Below, piece by piece: positions 1 to 11,417 of a DNA stretch of 64,000 bases. The position numbers were made by a program, and so were the translations under genes. This DNA is from Medicago truncatula (taxonomy: Eukaryota; Streptophyta; Magnoliopsida; Fabales; Fabaceae): NCBI RefSeq assembly GCF_003473485.1, contig NC_053043.1, positions 4,908,001 to 4,972,000 on the forward strand. Direction: 5' to 3'. Below the pieces are notes generated by a model that ran no database searches, was not told the DNA's origin, and saw only the letters and a program-made list of their open reading frames with translations. Every line of letters starts with the position of its first letter. The first letter of the stretch is position 1.

Positions 1-276
1 ATATTATAAGCAAAAAAAAATAATCACATTTATTAAGAAAACTAAAATATAGTAGTTTGTAACATAGTTTTTTTGTGTTATCTTTGAAATAAGTTTTATA
101 GGAAGATGTAAAAACAATTTTTATTGGTAGTTGATTATAAAGAAAATGAAAAAGAGAGCAGATTGAATGCACTTTACATTTAATTTTCCTTTGAAAAATA
201 TAATTTTTTGAAAAAACATAATTAAATATGATAAAAGTTGATATTTTTTGCTTATAATTTAGGACGGATGGAGTAT
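1..276. mobile_element. Stowaway-like MITE, left end cut by window start
   Basis: The right end carries the terminal motif ggacggatggagta. Read backwards, the bases just inside it (ttttttgcttataattt) match the first 20 bases of the window, so the window opens inside the left terminal inverted repeat. There is no coding capacity. The class call rests on the ggacggaXggagTA end shared with better preserved copies at 6371 and 59939. Confidence 0.55.
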
Positions 277-1817
277 TGACTAACTTGACACGAAAATCGT
301 GAAGTTTAAGAGATGGATCAACCTCTGATAATCAGTTTACTTATGGATATCTGCACAAATATTCGTTAAGCTGTTACACGGTTTTGCTATATCGGTGAAG
401 ATCTGAGTTGCGATAATAGAATGAATGTGGTATTTTTTGATTCCATAATTTTTTTTTTGGGGTGTTGAGTAAAAACTAAAAAGTGATGCAAAACAAAGGT
501 TAGATATCATAAAACTGGTTAAACTCCTACGATGTGATAAATCAAATGTTTGATTTTCATTTGAAAGAGAGATTTTTCATACTTAATGTTGTGAATTCCT
601 ACCACTTTGTTCTAAAAACTAAAAACCAACAAGAACGGTTGAACAAATAACAATAACAACCAAAACTAAAGAGTTTAAATTACAATAGATTCAATCAAGA
701 ACAAATTTGAAACCTTTGTGTAATGTAAATAAAACATTTAATCCAAATACAACCAAGATAAAAAGAGCAGAACGAATAAAGATATCAAAGTTTTTTACTA
801 AATTTGATCCAAATTGACCTTTGATGGAGCATGTTTCCAATCCACAATTAATGAATCTTTCTAAGAGATAAAAAAGAGGTTCATAAGAATTTTTAGCTTC
901 AAGAATTTTCTAAGAACAAATTCTAGTTTCTACAATTTCTTGAATCTCTCAATTACACGATGATAAATTATACCATTTTTTTTCTTCGAATTAGGTATCC
1001 TCTATGCACAATGATATAAATTAATCAACTGAATCGATTAGGACGACAACGATGACAAAACTTTCTCTTAAAAGATTAAACCCTGTTGCGTTCCTTATGA
1101 TTGAATTCAAACTCAAGACTTCTGGTTAAGTCAGAAGAGACCTCTTACTATTTCATTCAAGTGTTTTTGGGTACACAAAATGGTAATTCAAATTGACAGT
1201 TTATTTTTATATTCTTTTAGTGACTTTTGAGTAAAGGTTGAAATGAAGGTTGACTCAATCGGCAATTAGTTAACCCATTCTATAAAGTCGTGAGTTCAAC
1301 TTGTATCGGTGATGTAAGAATCTTTTTAGTGGTTGATTTGTAGAGTCTTCGATCCAGCTCGTCCCTATTGAGCATAAGAACCCAACCTCCAATTTAAAAT
1401 AAAGATCGAAGTTTCAACTTCAAATTTAAACGAATGAGAACAAACTAGTTTAACATTTCATAAAAAAACTCATTTTAGGTTAGCCTGGTGGTTGACTTGG
1501 GATCTTGGAGTGTTTTCGGTGGACAAGTTCATACAAAACTGACTTAAAATAGAGTGCCGCAAGTGAGCGGTTGGACTGGTCCCCTCATATTAGTCAATCA
1601 AAAAACTAATTTAACATTTAACGATTAATATATTCAAAACAAACCTAAACTTTTTATTAGAAGAAGAAAAAAAAAAGAAAAAAAAAAGAGAGATTAATTT
1701 AGCCAAATCATCTTGTACTGAATCTGGGGAATCTTAACATCTTGAAGCTTGAGAAACAAGTGACAAATCATCAAACACCTAACACTCACTCTTCCACCTA
1801 ACCAAATCCTTCAAACG
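277..1817. other. Intergenic region upstream of PEX7
   Basis: AT-rich sequence without a supportable ORF. Short stretches resemble degraded repeats (for example 1120-1300 and 1470-1610), but no ends or target duplications can be defined. The promoter of PEX7 must lie in its right part; no convincing TATA box is visible. A purine-rich run lies at about 1660-1695, just before the leader. Confidence 0.4.
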
Positions 1818-3216
1818 ATGCCAGTTTTTAAAACCCCATTCAACGGTTACTCCGTCAAATTCAGCCCTTTCTACGAAAATCGCATCGCCGTCGCCACCGC
1901 TCAAAACTTCGGCATCCTCGGCAACGGCCGTCTCCACGTCCTCGAACTCTCCTCCAATCCCGCCCTCCCAATCACCGAAATCGCCGCTTACGACACCGCC
2001 GACGGCATCTACGACGTCACCTGGTCTGAATCTCACGATTCCATTACCGTCGCCGCCGTAGCCGACGGTTCCGTCAAACTCTACGACCTCGCTCTTCCAC
2101 CTACTTCAAACCCTATTCGTTCCTTTCATGAACATACTCGGGAAGTTCATTCCGTTGATTATAATCCCGTTCGCCGTGATTCGTTTCTCTCAGCTGCGTG
2201 GGACGATACTGTCAAATTATGGACAGTGGATCGTCCTACGTCGGTGAGAACGTTCAAAGAGCATGCTTATTGTGTTTATTCATCTGTTTGGAATCCTCGT
2301 CATGCCGATGTTTTCGCCTCGGCTTCTGGGGATTGTACTGTCAGAATTTGGGATGTTCGTGAGCCAGGTATTACAATTCTTGATAGAACTCATAAATAAA
2401 TACAAATTATACAATGATTTGAGTTATTGTCTAGTCTTAGTGTAAGTTTGGTTCTGCTTTAAAAAAATCAATTCTATTTGTTTTTTGAGTGAATTGATTC
2501 TAGCTAAAATTAAGTTGAAGGTAAAGTGATTTATGTTTAGATACATTCATTTAAAAGTGACTTGAATAATAAATTTGAGTATAATAATCAATTATAGAAT
2601 CAAAAGCTACGATTTCTAGTTTCAAGTTGAATCAATTTTGAAGACATTAATTTTACTTTATAGGAACAAACATGTCAAAATCAATTATGCACCTTTGGAA
2701 TCAAACTTGACTCCTCCAGAAGTGGAACCATACATACACATACATTAATTTATAATTTAATTAAGTAGTTTGACTAGTTATTGTAACTAACTATTACATC
2801 TAACACCAGGTTCTACAATGATTCTTCCGGCGCATGAACACGAGATTCTTTCATGTGATTGGAATAAGTATGATGAATGTATTATTGCAACTGGGTCGGT
2901 TGATAAGTCGGTTAAGGTTTGGGATGTAAGGAGTTATAGGGTTCCAGTTGCCGTGCTTAATGGACATGGTTATGCTGTTAGAAAGGTTAAATTTTCGCCG
3001 CATGTGAGGAATTTGTTGGTGTCTTGTTCTTATGATATGACTGTTTGTGTTTGGGATTTTATGGTGGAGGATGCTTTGGTGAGTAGGTATGATCATCATA
3101 CTGAGTTTGCTGTTGGGGTTGATATGAGTGTTCTTGTTGAAGGGCTTCTTGCTAGTACTGGTTGGGATGAACTTGTTTATGTTTGGCAACATGGAACTGA
3201 TCCTAGGGCATCTTGA
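1818..3216 (+). CDS. PEX7: Peroxisomal PTS2 import receptor PEX7 (WD40), 2 exons
   Basis: Exons 1818-2367 and 2810-3216 join at G|GT to give a 318-residue protein, the usual length for plant PEX7. The start MPVFKTPFNGYSVKFSPFYE and end VYVWQHGTDPRAS are highly characteristic of the family. The protein is a run of WD40 repeats with clear dipeptides (KLWTVD, RIWDVR, KVWDVR, CVWDF), forming a single beta-propeller. PEX7 is a cytosolic shuttle receptor that binds the N-terminal PTS2 nonapeptide of matrix proteins such as thiolase and, with PEX5, docks them at the peroxisome. The first exon is GC-rich (many C-ending codons), unlike the second. The intron (2368-2809) has GT-AG borders and holds a MITE. 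If the intron is read through, a stop follows soon after the WDVREP segment. Function is by family homology; the splice sites are seen directly. Confidence 0.94.
2441..2712 (+). mobile_element. MITE in the PEX7 intron
   Basis: About 270 bp between 'aagtttggttctgcttt' and 'tggaatcaaacttgac', imperfect inverted ends. Its inner sequence (aagtgatttatgtttagata, and caaacatgtcaaaatca further on) recurs in opposite orientation in the first coding intron of the DUF688 gene (17083-17370). It is non-coding and probably non-autonomous; the superfamily is uncertain. Confidence 0.6.
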
Positions 3217-5930
3217 AAGGGAAGGTACTAAAAACTTAGGTTTATGTTTTTGTTCCCTTTTTCTTTTTATATATGTGGTTAGGATGAGAGGGATATTGGG
3301 AATTTCCAATAGGTTGTTGTATCAATGTTGAGGATGAACATATACATACATAATAATACATCTCTTTCATTGATTGGTTCTCCACTGTATACTGATTTTG
3401 ATAAGCATGAATTCATTATCTATGATGGTTCATCATCAACGTTATTCATTTATATGATTAATTTTGGTTTCCATTTTGTTGCTTAATGAACCGTGCTTGA
3501 TAAATTGTTTGTCTGTTGTCATCAATATGCTGTTTGTGTTTTTCTATTGTCATTTGTTTTTTTGCATTACGTTGTTGGTCCCCATTACTTCGCTGTCTTC
3601 CAAACCATATTGGTTATATTTATAATTTAGAAGGGATCGGGTTTCCATTTTAGTGCATTATCTGAGGAAAATTTTCAGCATGGATGCTTTATATATGCTA
3701 TTTTCCTAGTTCTTGTATGCTTAGGAGTTAGGCCTTGAGATTTGTATAGTATCAGATTCACAATTTTCACTGTTTACCTTGACTGGGGGCTGGGTTGCTG
3801 TACTTGGCTGTTCAAGCTTCCAACTGTTTCTGCCTCTATCAACATTGGTTTTCTAATTAAGGTTTAGAAGCTTTGGATTTCTTATATGTTATTCTTTCTT
3901 TTGCAACTTCCTTTTTTATGCTCAAATTGTTAAGAACTTTAGAGGGAACCTAAAAGGAAGAATGATTGTTGAAACTTCCACAATGGGCAAGAAGCAAGTG
4001 CAAGACAATGAAGTTGGATTTTGTTTGTAACATGGGAGCTGAGTCACTCAAATCATAAGTTTTACCAGTACTGAGTGCTCTACTATTTTGTGTAAGTTTA
4101 AATTGTTTGGAGTTTTCGCTTTATGATCTACAATGTAGCTTAATACTGAATCATACGTTGTATCTGAAATACCAGATACACAAAATATTATAACAATAAG
4201 CGTTGCTCTGACAGTGAGTATTTTGAAGGATGATCCAAATCTAAATTTAAATTTTGAGGATAAAAGTGGATATTTTCTGTCTTTTTGTAAGCTGATTTTC
4301 TCTGATCTGTTATGGGTGAATTACTAGTAAAACTAAACATGGTTGTGACTTACAACAACTAGGCTGTCAATAGTTTAAGGAAACCTTTAAAGCATTTGAA
4401 TAATAATTGAAGGTGGTAGCTCATCTGTGATCTGCTGCATTTATGTGAAGTATTAGTTTTGATTTTCAAATGTCAGTTTAAGGTAGATAATCATTTGTAA
4501 TGTATTTAGAATTCTTGAGTAGTTCTTCCAATCAGAGTTTAGATGAGATGTCACCTAGATAAAAACAGATCTGTTTTGAATCAAATTCAAAACTTCTGTT
4601 TTGAAAGCCCCGCTTTGTGAAAAACCAACTTCCCTTGCAGTTGAACTTAGCGAGTTCCAAGTTTTGAAATTTAGTTTTAGTGTGGGACGGAGGGGTTAGA
4701 CATGCATGATGATGACAAACATGTCCTAAACATTACCGTCATCGATTATGATCGCCATCTTGTGGAACTATAGTTCCACAAGCCATTCTCTTATGGTGAA
4801 ATCAATATGAAGAAATATGAGATCCTGACCCTTGAAATGTAAAGATCATGAGAAACGCCATTCTCTTTAAGGCTGGGATGACAGTTTTTTTTATTTTTTA
4901 TTTTAGTTGTTGGACAAAGTGAAGTTAGTGTCTTGGGGGTGACTTGAGAGCAGAGCGGGTAGGAAGGTTGGCTTGAGTTACTCCGAACAGCAAGTCTTCC
5001 ATAGTTACAAGACTATGATCATAAGTTTTCGGCTCACACACAAAAAAAAGTAAAATATGACAAACGAGAAAACATGAGAGGATGTTTTAATGGAAAATGA
5101 GGAAAAGTTGATTAAGCTTAAGATTTGGAATTTGATTGAAAATGAGGAAAAGTTGGGAAAAGATGAGTTTTGGAATTTGATGGAAAATGAAGAAAAGTTG
5201 ATTAAGCTTAAGATATGAAACAAGAAAAAACATGAGTATATTTTCCCTCCACTATATCTTTACGTGAGAAGGAAGAGAATTATTCTTTTTATGATTGATG
5301 ACATCTATAGTTCTTAATTAGCTTCTGAATAAAAGCATCACAAATGTATACGTAGTATACTCAGAATTAGTATGAAAACTTCCAGAGAAGACGAGATTAA
5401 GAGCATAATTATCAATAGTGGCATTGCAAATTTTAGTACACGTGTGGCAACCGATGTCAGAGAGGGATGGATATTTGCTTAATAGTTGGTGGCTTTTGGT
5501 GACCACGGTTTCCAACTTTAGCTACCGTGTCTTTTATCATTTCAAAGCCTATTTCAAGTAAAACAATAATGTATAAAATATGGTTTTGGAGTATATTGTG
5601 AGATAAGTGGGGCCAATTTAATTTTTTTTGGATCTCTAGCATGAATATTTAGAAAATGTAGTTGAGTAGTTTAAATAATTGAAAAATGTGAAGTAATGTA
5701 ATATATTATATGTGATCCATTTATACCACCTATATAGATGGCCAAAAGACTTGCAATCATTGCAAGATTGTCTCTTTTTTCTACGTACAAATCATTTTAA
5801 ATTACATAGAACCCTTTTGAAAAAATAATGGGAATTAAGAAAATTGAAAATAGTAATAAATTTGTTTGTAATCACTATTGTTTTTATAATTTTGTCCTTT
5901 AAGAGAGAGTTAGTGTATGTTTTTAATATG
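3217..5930. other. Intergenic region downstream of PEX7
   Basis: The PEX7 3' UTR should occupy the first few hundred bases. No other supportable gene. It contains a perfect 24-bp palindrome at 4759-4782 and a degenerate tandem repeat at about 5090-5218 built on 'tggaaaatgaggaaaagttg'. The remaining sequence is AT-rich with no recognisable coding signal on either strand. Confidence 0.4.
5090..5218. repeat. Short tandem repeat, unit about 35-60 bp
   Basis: Three imperfect copies of a 'ttggaatttgaTGGAAAATGAGGAAAAGTTG'-like unit, two of them followed by 'attaagcttaagat'. It produces a repetitive ORF on the - strand that is not a gene. Confidence 0.7.
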
Positions 5931-6016
5931 TCATTGTGAGCTTAACTCAGTTGGTAAGGACAATGCATAATATATGCAAGGTTTATGGTTCAAACCCTGG
6001 CCACCACAAAAAAAAT
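5931..6016 (+). mobile_element. tRNA-derived SINE
   Basis: Box A-like cttaactcagttggtaagga and box B-like ggttcaaaccctgg are correctly ordered and about 40 bp apart, followed by an A-run. It does not fold as a complete tRNA, so a SINE rather than a tRNA gene. Relatives in the opposite orientation lie at 35815, 44930, 46985 and 58221. Confidence 0.65.
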
Positions 6017-6216
6017 ATATAGTATTTAATCTTGATTGAAGAAAAAGATATAAAATAAATAGGGGTATGTTGGTAAAGAATTAATTAATGTACTTCGAAA
6101 TATCAAAGAGGTCTTATAAAAAGAGACAATTTTTTTTCTTCTCAAAAGAGTCTTTTAATTAAGGACAGGGGTAGTAATAAACATTAGCTTTGATTTTCGA
6201 CAAAAGTGAAAAAATG

Positions 6217-6335
6217 TTAATTGTTTAGAAAAAGAGAGTGATGTGATAAAAAAAGAGAAATGAATATAAAATAAGATTAATTGTTTAGAAAAAGAGAGTG
6301 ATGTGATAAAAAAGAGAAATGAATATAAAATAAGA
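6217..6335. repeat. Tandem duplication, 60-bp unit
   Basis: Two almost identical copies (6217-6276 and 6277-6335), each starting ttaattgtttagaaaaagag. They differ by one base in an A-run, so the duplication is recent. Confidence 0.85.
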
Positions 6336-6370
6336 TGTTGAATGAATGTATAAAAAGTTAGCATGTCAAT

Positions 6371-6803
6371 TACTCCCTCCGTCCCAAATTGTATGACAAT
6401 TTGGACATTTCACATATATTAAGAAATGCAATTAATATTGTGTGGAAAAGAGATATTATAAGTTGTTTTACAAAATTGTCCTTAATAAATAATATGTAAA
6501 GGATAAATGAAAGAATTGAAAGAAGAAAGAGTAATAAATAGTTAAGGTTATAATACTCCCTCCGTTTCTAAATATAAGCAAATTTTACTTTTTAGGTTCA
6601 TTCAATTAATGATGTATGTGATTTATAATATGGACCACATACATCATTAATTGAATGAACCTCAAAAGTAAAATTTGTTTATATTTAGAAACGGAGGGAG
6701 TAAGAAAAATAACATTAAAGTTGCATTGGTATTGTAAAGTGACATATAATTTGGGACAAATACTTTTCCCTAAAGCGACATACAATTTGGGACGGAGGGA
6801 GTA
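6371..6803. mobile_element. Stowaway-like MITE (outer), split by a second MITE
   Basis: Terminal inverted repeats ctccctccgtcccaaattgt...acaatttgggacggagggag, flanked by TA on each side. It is interrupted at 6556-6700 by another MITE. An uninterrupted relative is present at 59939-60222 and aligns over the whole length, which proves the boundaries of the insertion. No coding capacity. Confidence 0.9.
6556..6700. mobile_element. Stowaway-like MITE (inner), 145 bp near-perfect hairpin
   Basis: Terminal repeats ctccctccgtttctaaatat...atatttagaaacggagggag; the two halves are almost perfectly complementary across the element, with a small loop near 6630. TA at 6554-6555 and 6701-6702 is the target duplication. 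In the uninserted relative at 60.1 kb the site reads ataataga, a single TA. Confidence 0.92.
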
Positions 6804-7012
6804 TTTATCTAAAAATTGGTGGGTTTAGATAGGTCCAAATTGTAGGGAAAATAAAAAGAAAAATAAAATAACACACAAGAATTTAGCATAAAAAAACTAG
6901 AAAATAAGATTCAAGCTAAAAAATTTCTAACTGGTCCATTTCTTCGTCTTTGACCATTAAGCATATTGTGGCATTCAGTTAAAAAAACAACTAAACCACA
7001 ATACTCCCAATG

Positions 7013-7927
7013 GTCATAGAACAAGAGACCAAGTTCAACTTGTTTATGCGAATAACTCTAAATTAAGTAAATATGTATAGCCTTTCGTCCCTTTCTTTAA
7101 TCATACTAGCTTATGTGGGACTTGTTTTAAGACGTTTCTTTGTTTTATTCCAATAAACTTTACTTGGAGATAAACAATTTCAAGAATTTTTAATAATATA
7201 ATTATTGAGTGTTGTTGTGATTGTCATGTATGATTCTATTCTATCCATGAAAGTCTTCTACTAATTGAAACAAAATATATGAACACTCTATGTGACAATT
7301 AAGCTGCTTTAATTTTCAACATAGAGAGGCATTTTTCTATTGATGAATATTTTTATAAGGACTAAAAATAATAACGAAAATTTTGTAAGAAATAAAAAGT
7401 ATGATTTATTTTTATAGGGACTAGAAACAAATAAACTGCAGATATTTATAGGACAAAAAACTTAATTAATCCAAAATAAAATAATCAATAAATACAAGGA
7501 TTTGATATAAAAATATAATATTTTTAACTCTTTAGGATAGTCTTGGTCAATATCTGATTGTGTTTAGTATTAAAATAAGGTAATTCATTTGAATCAAATC
7601 CAATAAACACTGACAACACTCTTGGACAACATAGGAGAAGAGGCCAAGTTCTCTAATTGCATATTTCAATTCAAATTGAGTCCATATATATAGCCTCTAC
7701 CTCCTCTTCCTCAATCATTCTGGTCGATGTGGGACTTGTTACAAGATGTTTCATATTCCTCTCCAATCCACTTCAGTTGGAGATAAACAATTCCAAGAAT
7801 TTTCAAGAGTAATTGTTGAGTTTTGTTGTGATTATCATGTATGATTATATTCCATCCATGAGAGTCTTCTACTAGTTGAAGCAAAATATACGAACACTCT
7901 TATGTAACAATTAAGCTGCTTTAATTT
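7013..7927. repeat. Direct duplication upstream of the cysteine protease
   Basis: A segment of about 300 bp occurs twice, at about 7013-7317 and 7630-7927 (offset about 614 bp). Shared stretches include gtgggacttgtt, ttggagataaacaatt, and aattaagctgctttaattt at the end. The copies are diverged and are separated by about 310 bp of unrelated AT-rich sequence. They end 220 bp before the protease start codon, so they may be promoter material or a repeat. Confidence 0.8.
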
Positions 7928-8018
7928 CTTTTCAACAATGAGTCAACAGTCCAAGGTTATAAAAGTTTGAGAACAAATAAACAGCTGACTCTTAGATTAT
8001 CCTCACAACTCAATGATT

Positions 8019-8020
<2 letters not shown>

Positions 8021-8052
<32 letters not shown>
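8021..8052. repeat. (AACT)n microsatellite
   Basis: Eight uninterrupted AACT units directly upstream of the protease promoter. Confidence 0.95.
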
Positions 8053-8087
8053 GGACTGGTAGCTTGATTTTGTATCTAATTTTCATC

Positions 8088-8096
8088 TTTATATAC
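8088..8096 (+). promoter_or_regulatory. Probable TATA box of the cysteine protease gene
   Basis: tttatatac lies 50-60 bases before the ATG at 8147, leaving room for a leader of about 25-30 nt. Inferred from position and consensus only. Confidence 0.5.
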
Positions 8097-8146
8097 ACTA
8101 CAAAAGTGTTGGTGGATCAAACATCATTGATAAATAATAGAAAAAA

Positions 8147-10387
8147 ATGGGTTCCCATCAGAAAAATCTATTGCTTCTTTTTACACTCTTATGGTGTTCA
8201 TTGACATTTCTATCATGTTATGGTATCCCAAGTGAGTACTCCATTTTAGCTTTTGACCTTAACAAGTTCCCTTCAGAGGAACAAGTGGTTGAGCTGTTCC
8301 AACAATGGAAGAAGGAACACCAAAAGTTCTATATACATCCAGAAGAAGCAGCTTTAAGGTTGGAGAATTTCAAGAGGAATTTGAAATACATTGTAGAGAG
8401 GAATGCAATGAGAAATTCTCCTGTCGGACACCATCTTGGATTGAACAGGTTCGCTGATATGAGCAATGAAGAGTTCAAGAATAAGTTTATTTCGAAGGTG
8501 AAGAAGCCAATTAGCAAGAGGGCCAGTAACTTGCATGTCAAGGTTGAATCCTGTGATGATGCACCTTACTCTTTAGATTGGAGAAAGAAAGGAGTTGTGA
8601 CTGGTGTGAAGGATCAAGGCAACTGTGGTAAGCTTCTATATTTTATGCACTTTAAAAGTTTTTGGTTATTTATATTTTAGAACTCACAACTAATTTCCCT
8701 TTATACTCTTTTGAATCTCAATTTTGCATATTAAGAAAAAAAAAAAAACTGATTTTGTAGGTAGTTGTTGGTCATTCTCTTCCACTGGAGCAATAGAAGG
8801 AGTAAATGCAATAGTGACAGGGGACCTTATAAGCCTTTCAGAACAAGAACTTGTAGATTGTGATACTACTAATGATGGATGTGAAGGAGGATACATGGAT
8901 TATGCTTTTGAGTGGGTTATAAACAATGGTGGGATAGATACAGAAGCTGATTATCCATACATTGGTGTGGGTGGTACTTGCAATGTCACCAAGGTCTTTC
9001 TATTAACCCTTCCTTTTCCTCACTATGTATTTTGCATTGTGAAAGAACATAACATATCTGTGTTTAATTTATTATGTTTTTTTTTTTCTTTCTTGAATTA
9101 GGAGGAAACCAAAGTTGTTACCATTGATGGCTACACTGATGTGACACAATCAGATAGTGCTTTGTTTTGTGCTACTGTGAAGCAGCCAATAAGTGTTGGT
9201 ATAGATGGCTCCACATTGGATTTTCAACTATACACTGGTGTAAGTGTTAATTATTAGTGTAATATTCACTTGATCATGAGTTCGAATACTGATTGGAACA
9301 ATTCTTAATCAAATTTTATTAACATCTCACACGAACTTCAGATTATTAGGCCATCTTCTCTGTTAAGACAAAAAATTTATTAATGCACACGTAAAAAGCA
9401 AAGGAAAATGCTTTTTTTTAACTTAACTAGATGTTTTTGTTTTTCGTGAACAGGGAATATATGATGGAGATTGTTCAAGTAATCCAGATGATATTGATCA
9501 TGCAGTTCTAATTGTGGGTTATGGCTCAGATGGTAATCAAGATTATTGGATTGTGAAGAATTCTTGGGGAACAAGTTGGGGAATTGAAGGTTTCATTTAT
9601 ATTAGAAGGAATACTAACTTAAAGTATGGAGTATGTGCAATCAATTACATGGCATCATTTCCTACCAAAGAGTCCACTTCAATATCACCAACTAGTCCTC
9701 CTTCACCACCATCACCGCCGCCGCCGACACCTCCTTCTCCTACACCAAGTAAATGTGGAGACTTCTCCTATTGTACTACTGAAGAGACATGTTGTTGCCT
9801 TTATGAGTTATTTGATTTCTGCTTAGCTTATGGTTGTTGTGAGTACGAGAATGCTGTTTGTTGCACTGGCACAAAATATTGTTGCCCAAGTGATTATCCC
9901 ATTTGTGACACTGAAGATGGACTTTGTCTCCAAGTAAGATATCCTAACTCTATTCCTATTCATTTTGACATTTTTTACATATATTAAGCAAAATTAGTAG
10001 TCTAACTAATGTGTACTACTACATTTTATGTACATATTACTAAATTTCTCTTTGTGAATAAATGTGTCTAATTTTAATTTTTCATCTTCTTCAACAAATT
10101 AATAGTAATTTATATGCAGAAATAATGTTTTTGTTCAAAAGGGACTTATAGCTAGAGATAGAAGTAGTAAATCAGTTATATATTCTAGCTTCTTCCTATT
10201 TGTTACTATAGGTTTTAATATATTCATAATAATTTGTGTTATACAGAACTATGGAGATTTAATGGGAGTGGCTGCAAAGAAGAAAAAGATGGGAAAGCAC
10301 AAGTTTCCATGGACCAAATATGAACAAACAAAAAAGACACATTATCCCCTTCAATTAAGGAGGGGTGCATTTGCTACAGTGCGTTGA
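8147..10387 (+). CDS. Papain-like cysteine protease with granulin domain, 5 exons
   Basis: Exons 8147-8627, 8761-8993, 9102-9239, 9454-9933 and 10247-10387 give 490 residues with GT-AG introns in consistent phase. Order: signal peptide (about 1-26); I29 inhibitor prodomain (about 45-105, with [14 protein letters not shown]); C1A peptidase from about 140; Pro/Ser-rich linker; granulin domain rich in Cys pairs; short basic tail. The catalytic set is complete: Gln157, Cys163 (GSCWSF), His300 (DIDHAV) and Asn320 (KNSWG). It is a secreted or vacuolar endopeptidase made as a zymogen, of the RD21/XBCP3 kind, which in other plants acts in senescence, stress and defence. The catalytic Cys codon follows immediately after intron 1. 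No sign of decay; the exact subgroup is uncertain. Confidence 0.92.
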
Positions 10388-10638
10388 ATCTGAAGGTTAT
10401 AATAATCAAGTCAATCTTTGTGTTGATTTGCTTGGATTTTCTGTACTGTGTACCGTGGACCGGATTATAAATATTAAATCTTTGATTTTCTTCTAAAAAA
10501 AAGAAAATTTTCCTCTTGGTAGAAATATATCTGAACTATTTGTTTATGGGTAAAAAAAATCTGAACTATGAAGTGTGCGTGCGTTGGTTACCACTTAGAT
10601 CAATCTATTTTTGGTCAAACGTGTTCTTTTTAAATGTA

Positions 10639-10924
10639 TGGTTAATTAAATTTTTAGTCCCTATAAATATTCACAGTTTTGTTTTTAATCCCTACAAAAT
10701 AAAATCACACTTTTTAATCCCTATTAAATTTTCCATCAACATTTTTAGTTTTTATAAAAAAATTTCATCAGTATTTTTAGTCCTTGCAAAAAATTTCCAT
10801 CAACATTTCTGGTCCCTCAAATGCTTAAAGAAAATGTCACAAGGACTAAAAAGTCTGATTTTATTTTATAGGAATTAAAAACAAAACTGTGAATATATAT
10901 AGAGACTAAAAACTTAATTAACCC
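10639..10924. mobile_element. Mutator-like MITE (foldback) with 9-bp TSD
   Basis: Inverted ends tggttaattaaatttttagt...aaaacttaattaaccc and a largely self-complementary interior. Flanked by the 9-bp direct repeat TTAAATGTA at 10630-10638 and 10925-10933. A 9-bp duplication points to Mutator-type transposition. No coding capacity; the ORF across it is spurious. Confidence 0.85.
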
Positions 10925-11019
10925 TTAAATGTATAGATGAGTGATCTTGTGTGGGTTATGTACGTAAATACATAACTCATTTTCTCCAAATTCAACCCAA
11001 CCTCAACTAATTTATTAAA

Positions 11020-11408
11020 GGTTTAAATGTGTCATTGGTCCCTGCACTTTCATCAGATTTTGACATTGGTCCCTGCACTTTTTTTGTTTGGCATTGGTCC
11101 CTGCACTTTGTAAAAATATTGTTATTGGTCCCTCTGTTAACTTTCTGTTAAAAAAAAACACAAAACCAACGGACGCCACGTGGCATCAATATCAATATTT
11201 TTACAAAGTGCAGGGACCAATACCAATATTTTTACAAAGTGCAGGGACCAATACCAATAGTTTTGTGTTTTTTTTTTAACAGAAAGTTAACAGAGGGACC
11301 AATACCGATATTTTTACAAAGTGCAGGGACCAATTCCAAACAAAAAAAAGTGCAGGGACCAATGCCAAAATCTGATGAAAGTGCAGGGACCAATGACACA
11401 TTTAAACC
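11020..11408. mobile_element. Mutator-like foldback element with 9-bp TSD
   Basis: Long inverted ends (ggtttaaatgtgtcattggt and its complement) flanked by TTTATTAAA at 11011-11019 and 11409-11417. Inside, the motif gtgcagggaccaat recurs on both arms, separated by 'attttac'-like spacers, so the arms are themselves tandemly repeated. No coding capacity. Confidence 0.9.
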
Positions 11409-11417
11409 TTTATTAAA

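Noticed and set aside
2851-3309. 152-codon ORF on the - strand
   Set aside because: Antisense shadow of PEX7 exon 2, low-complexity composition.
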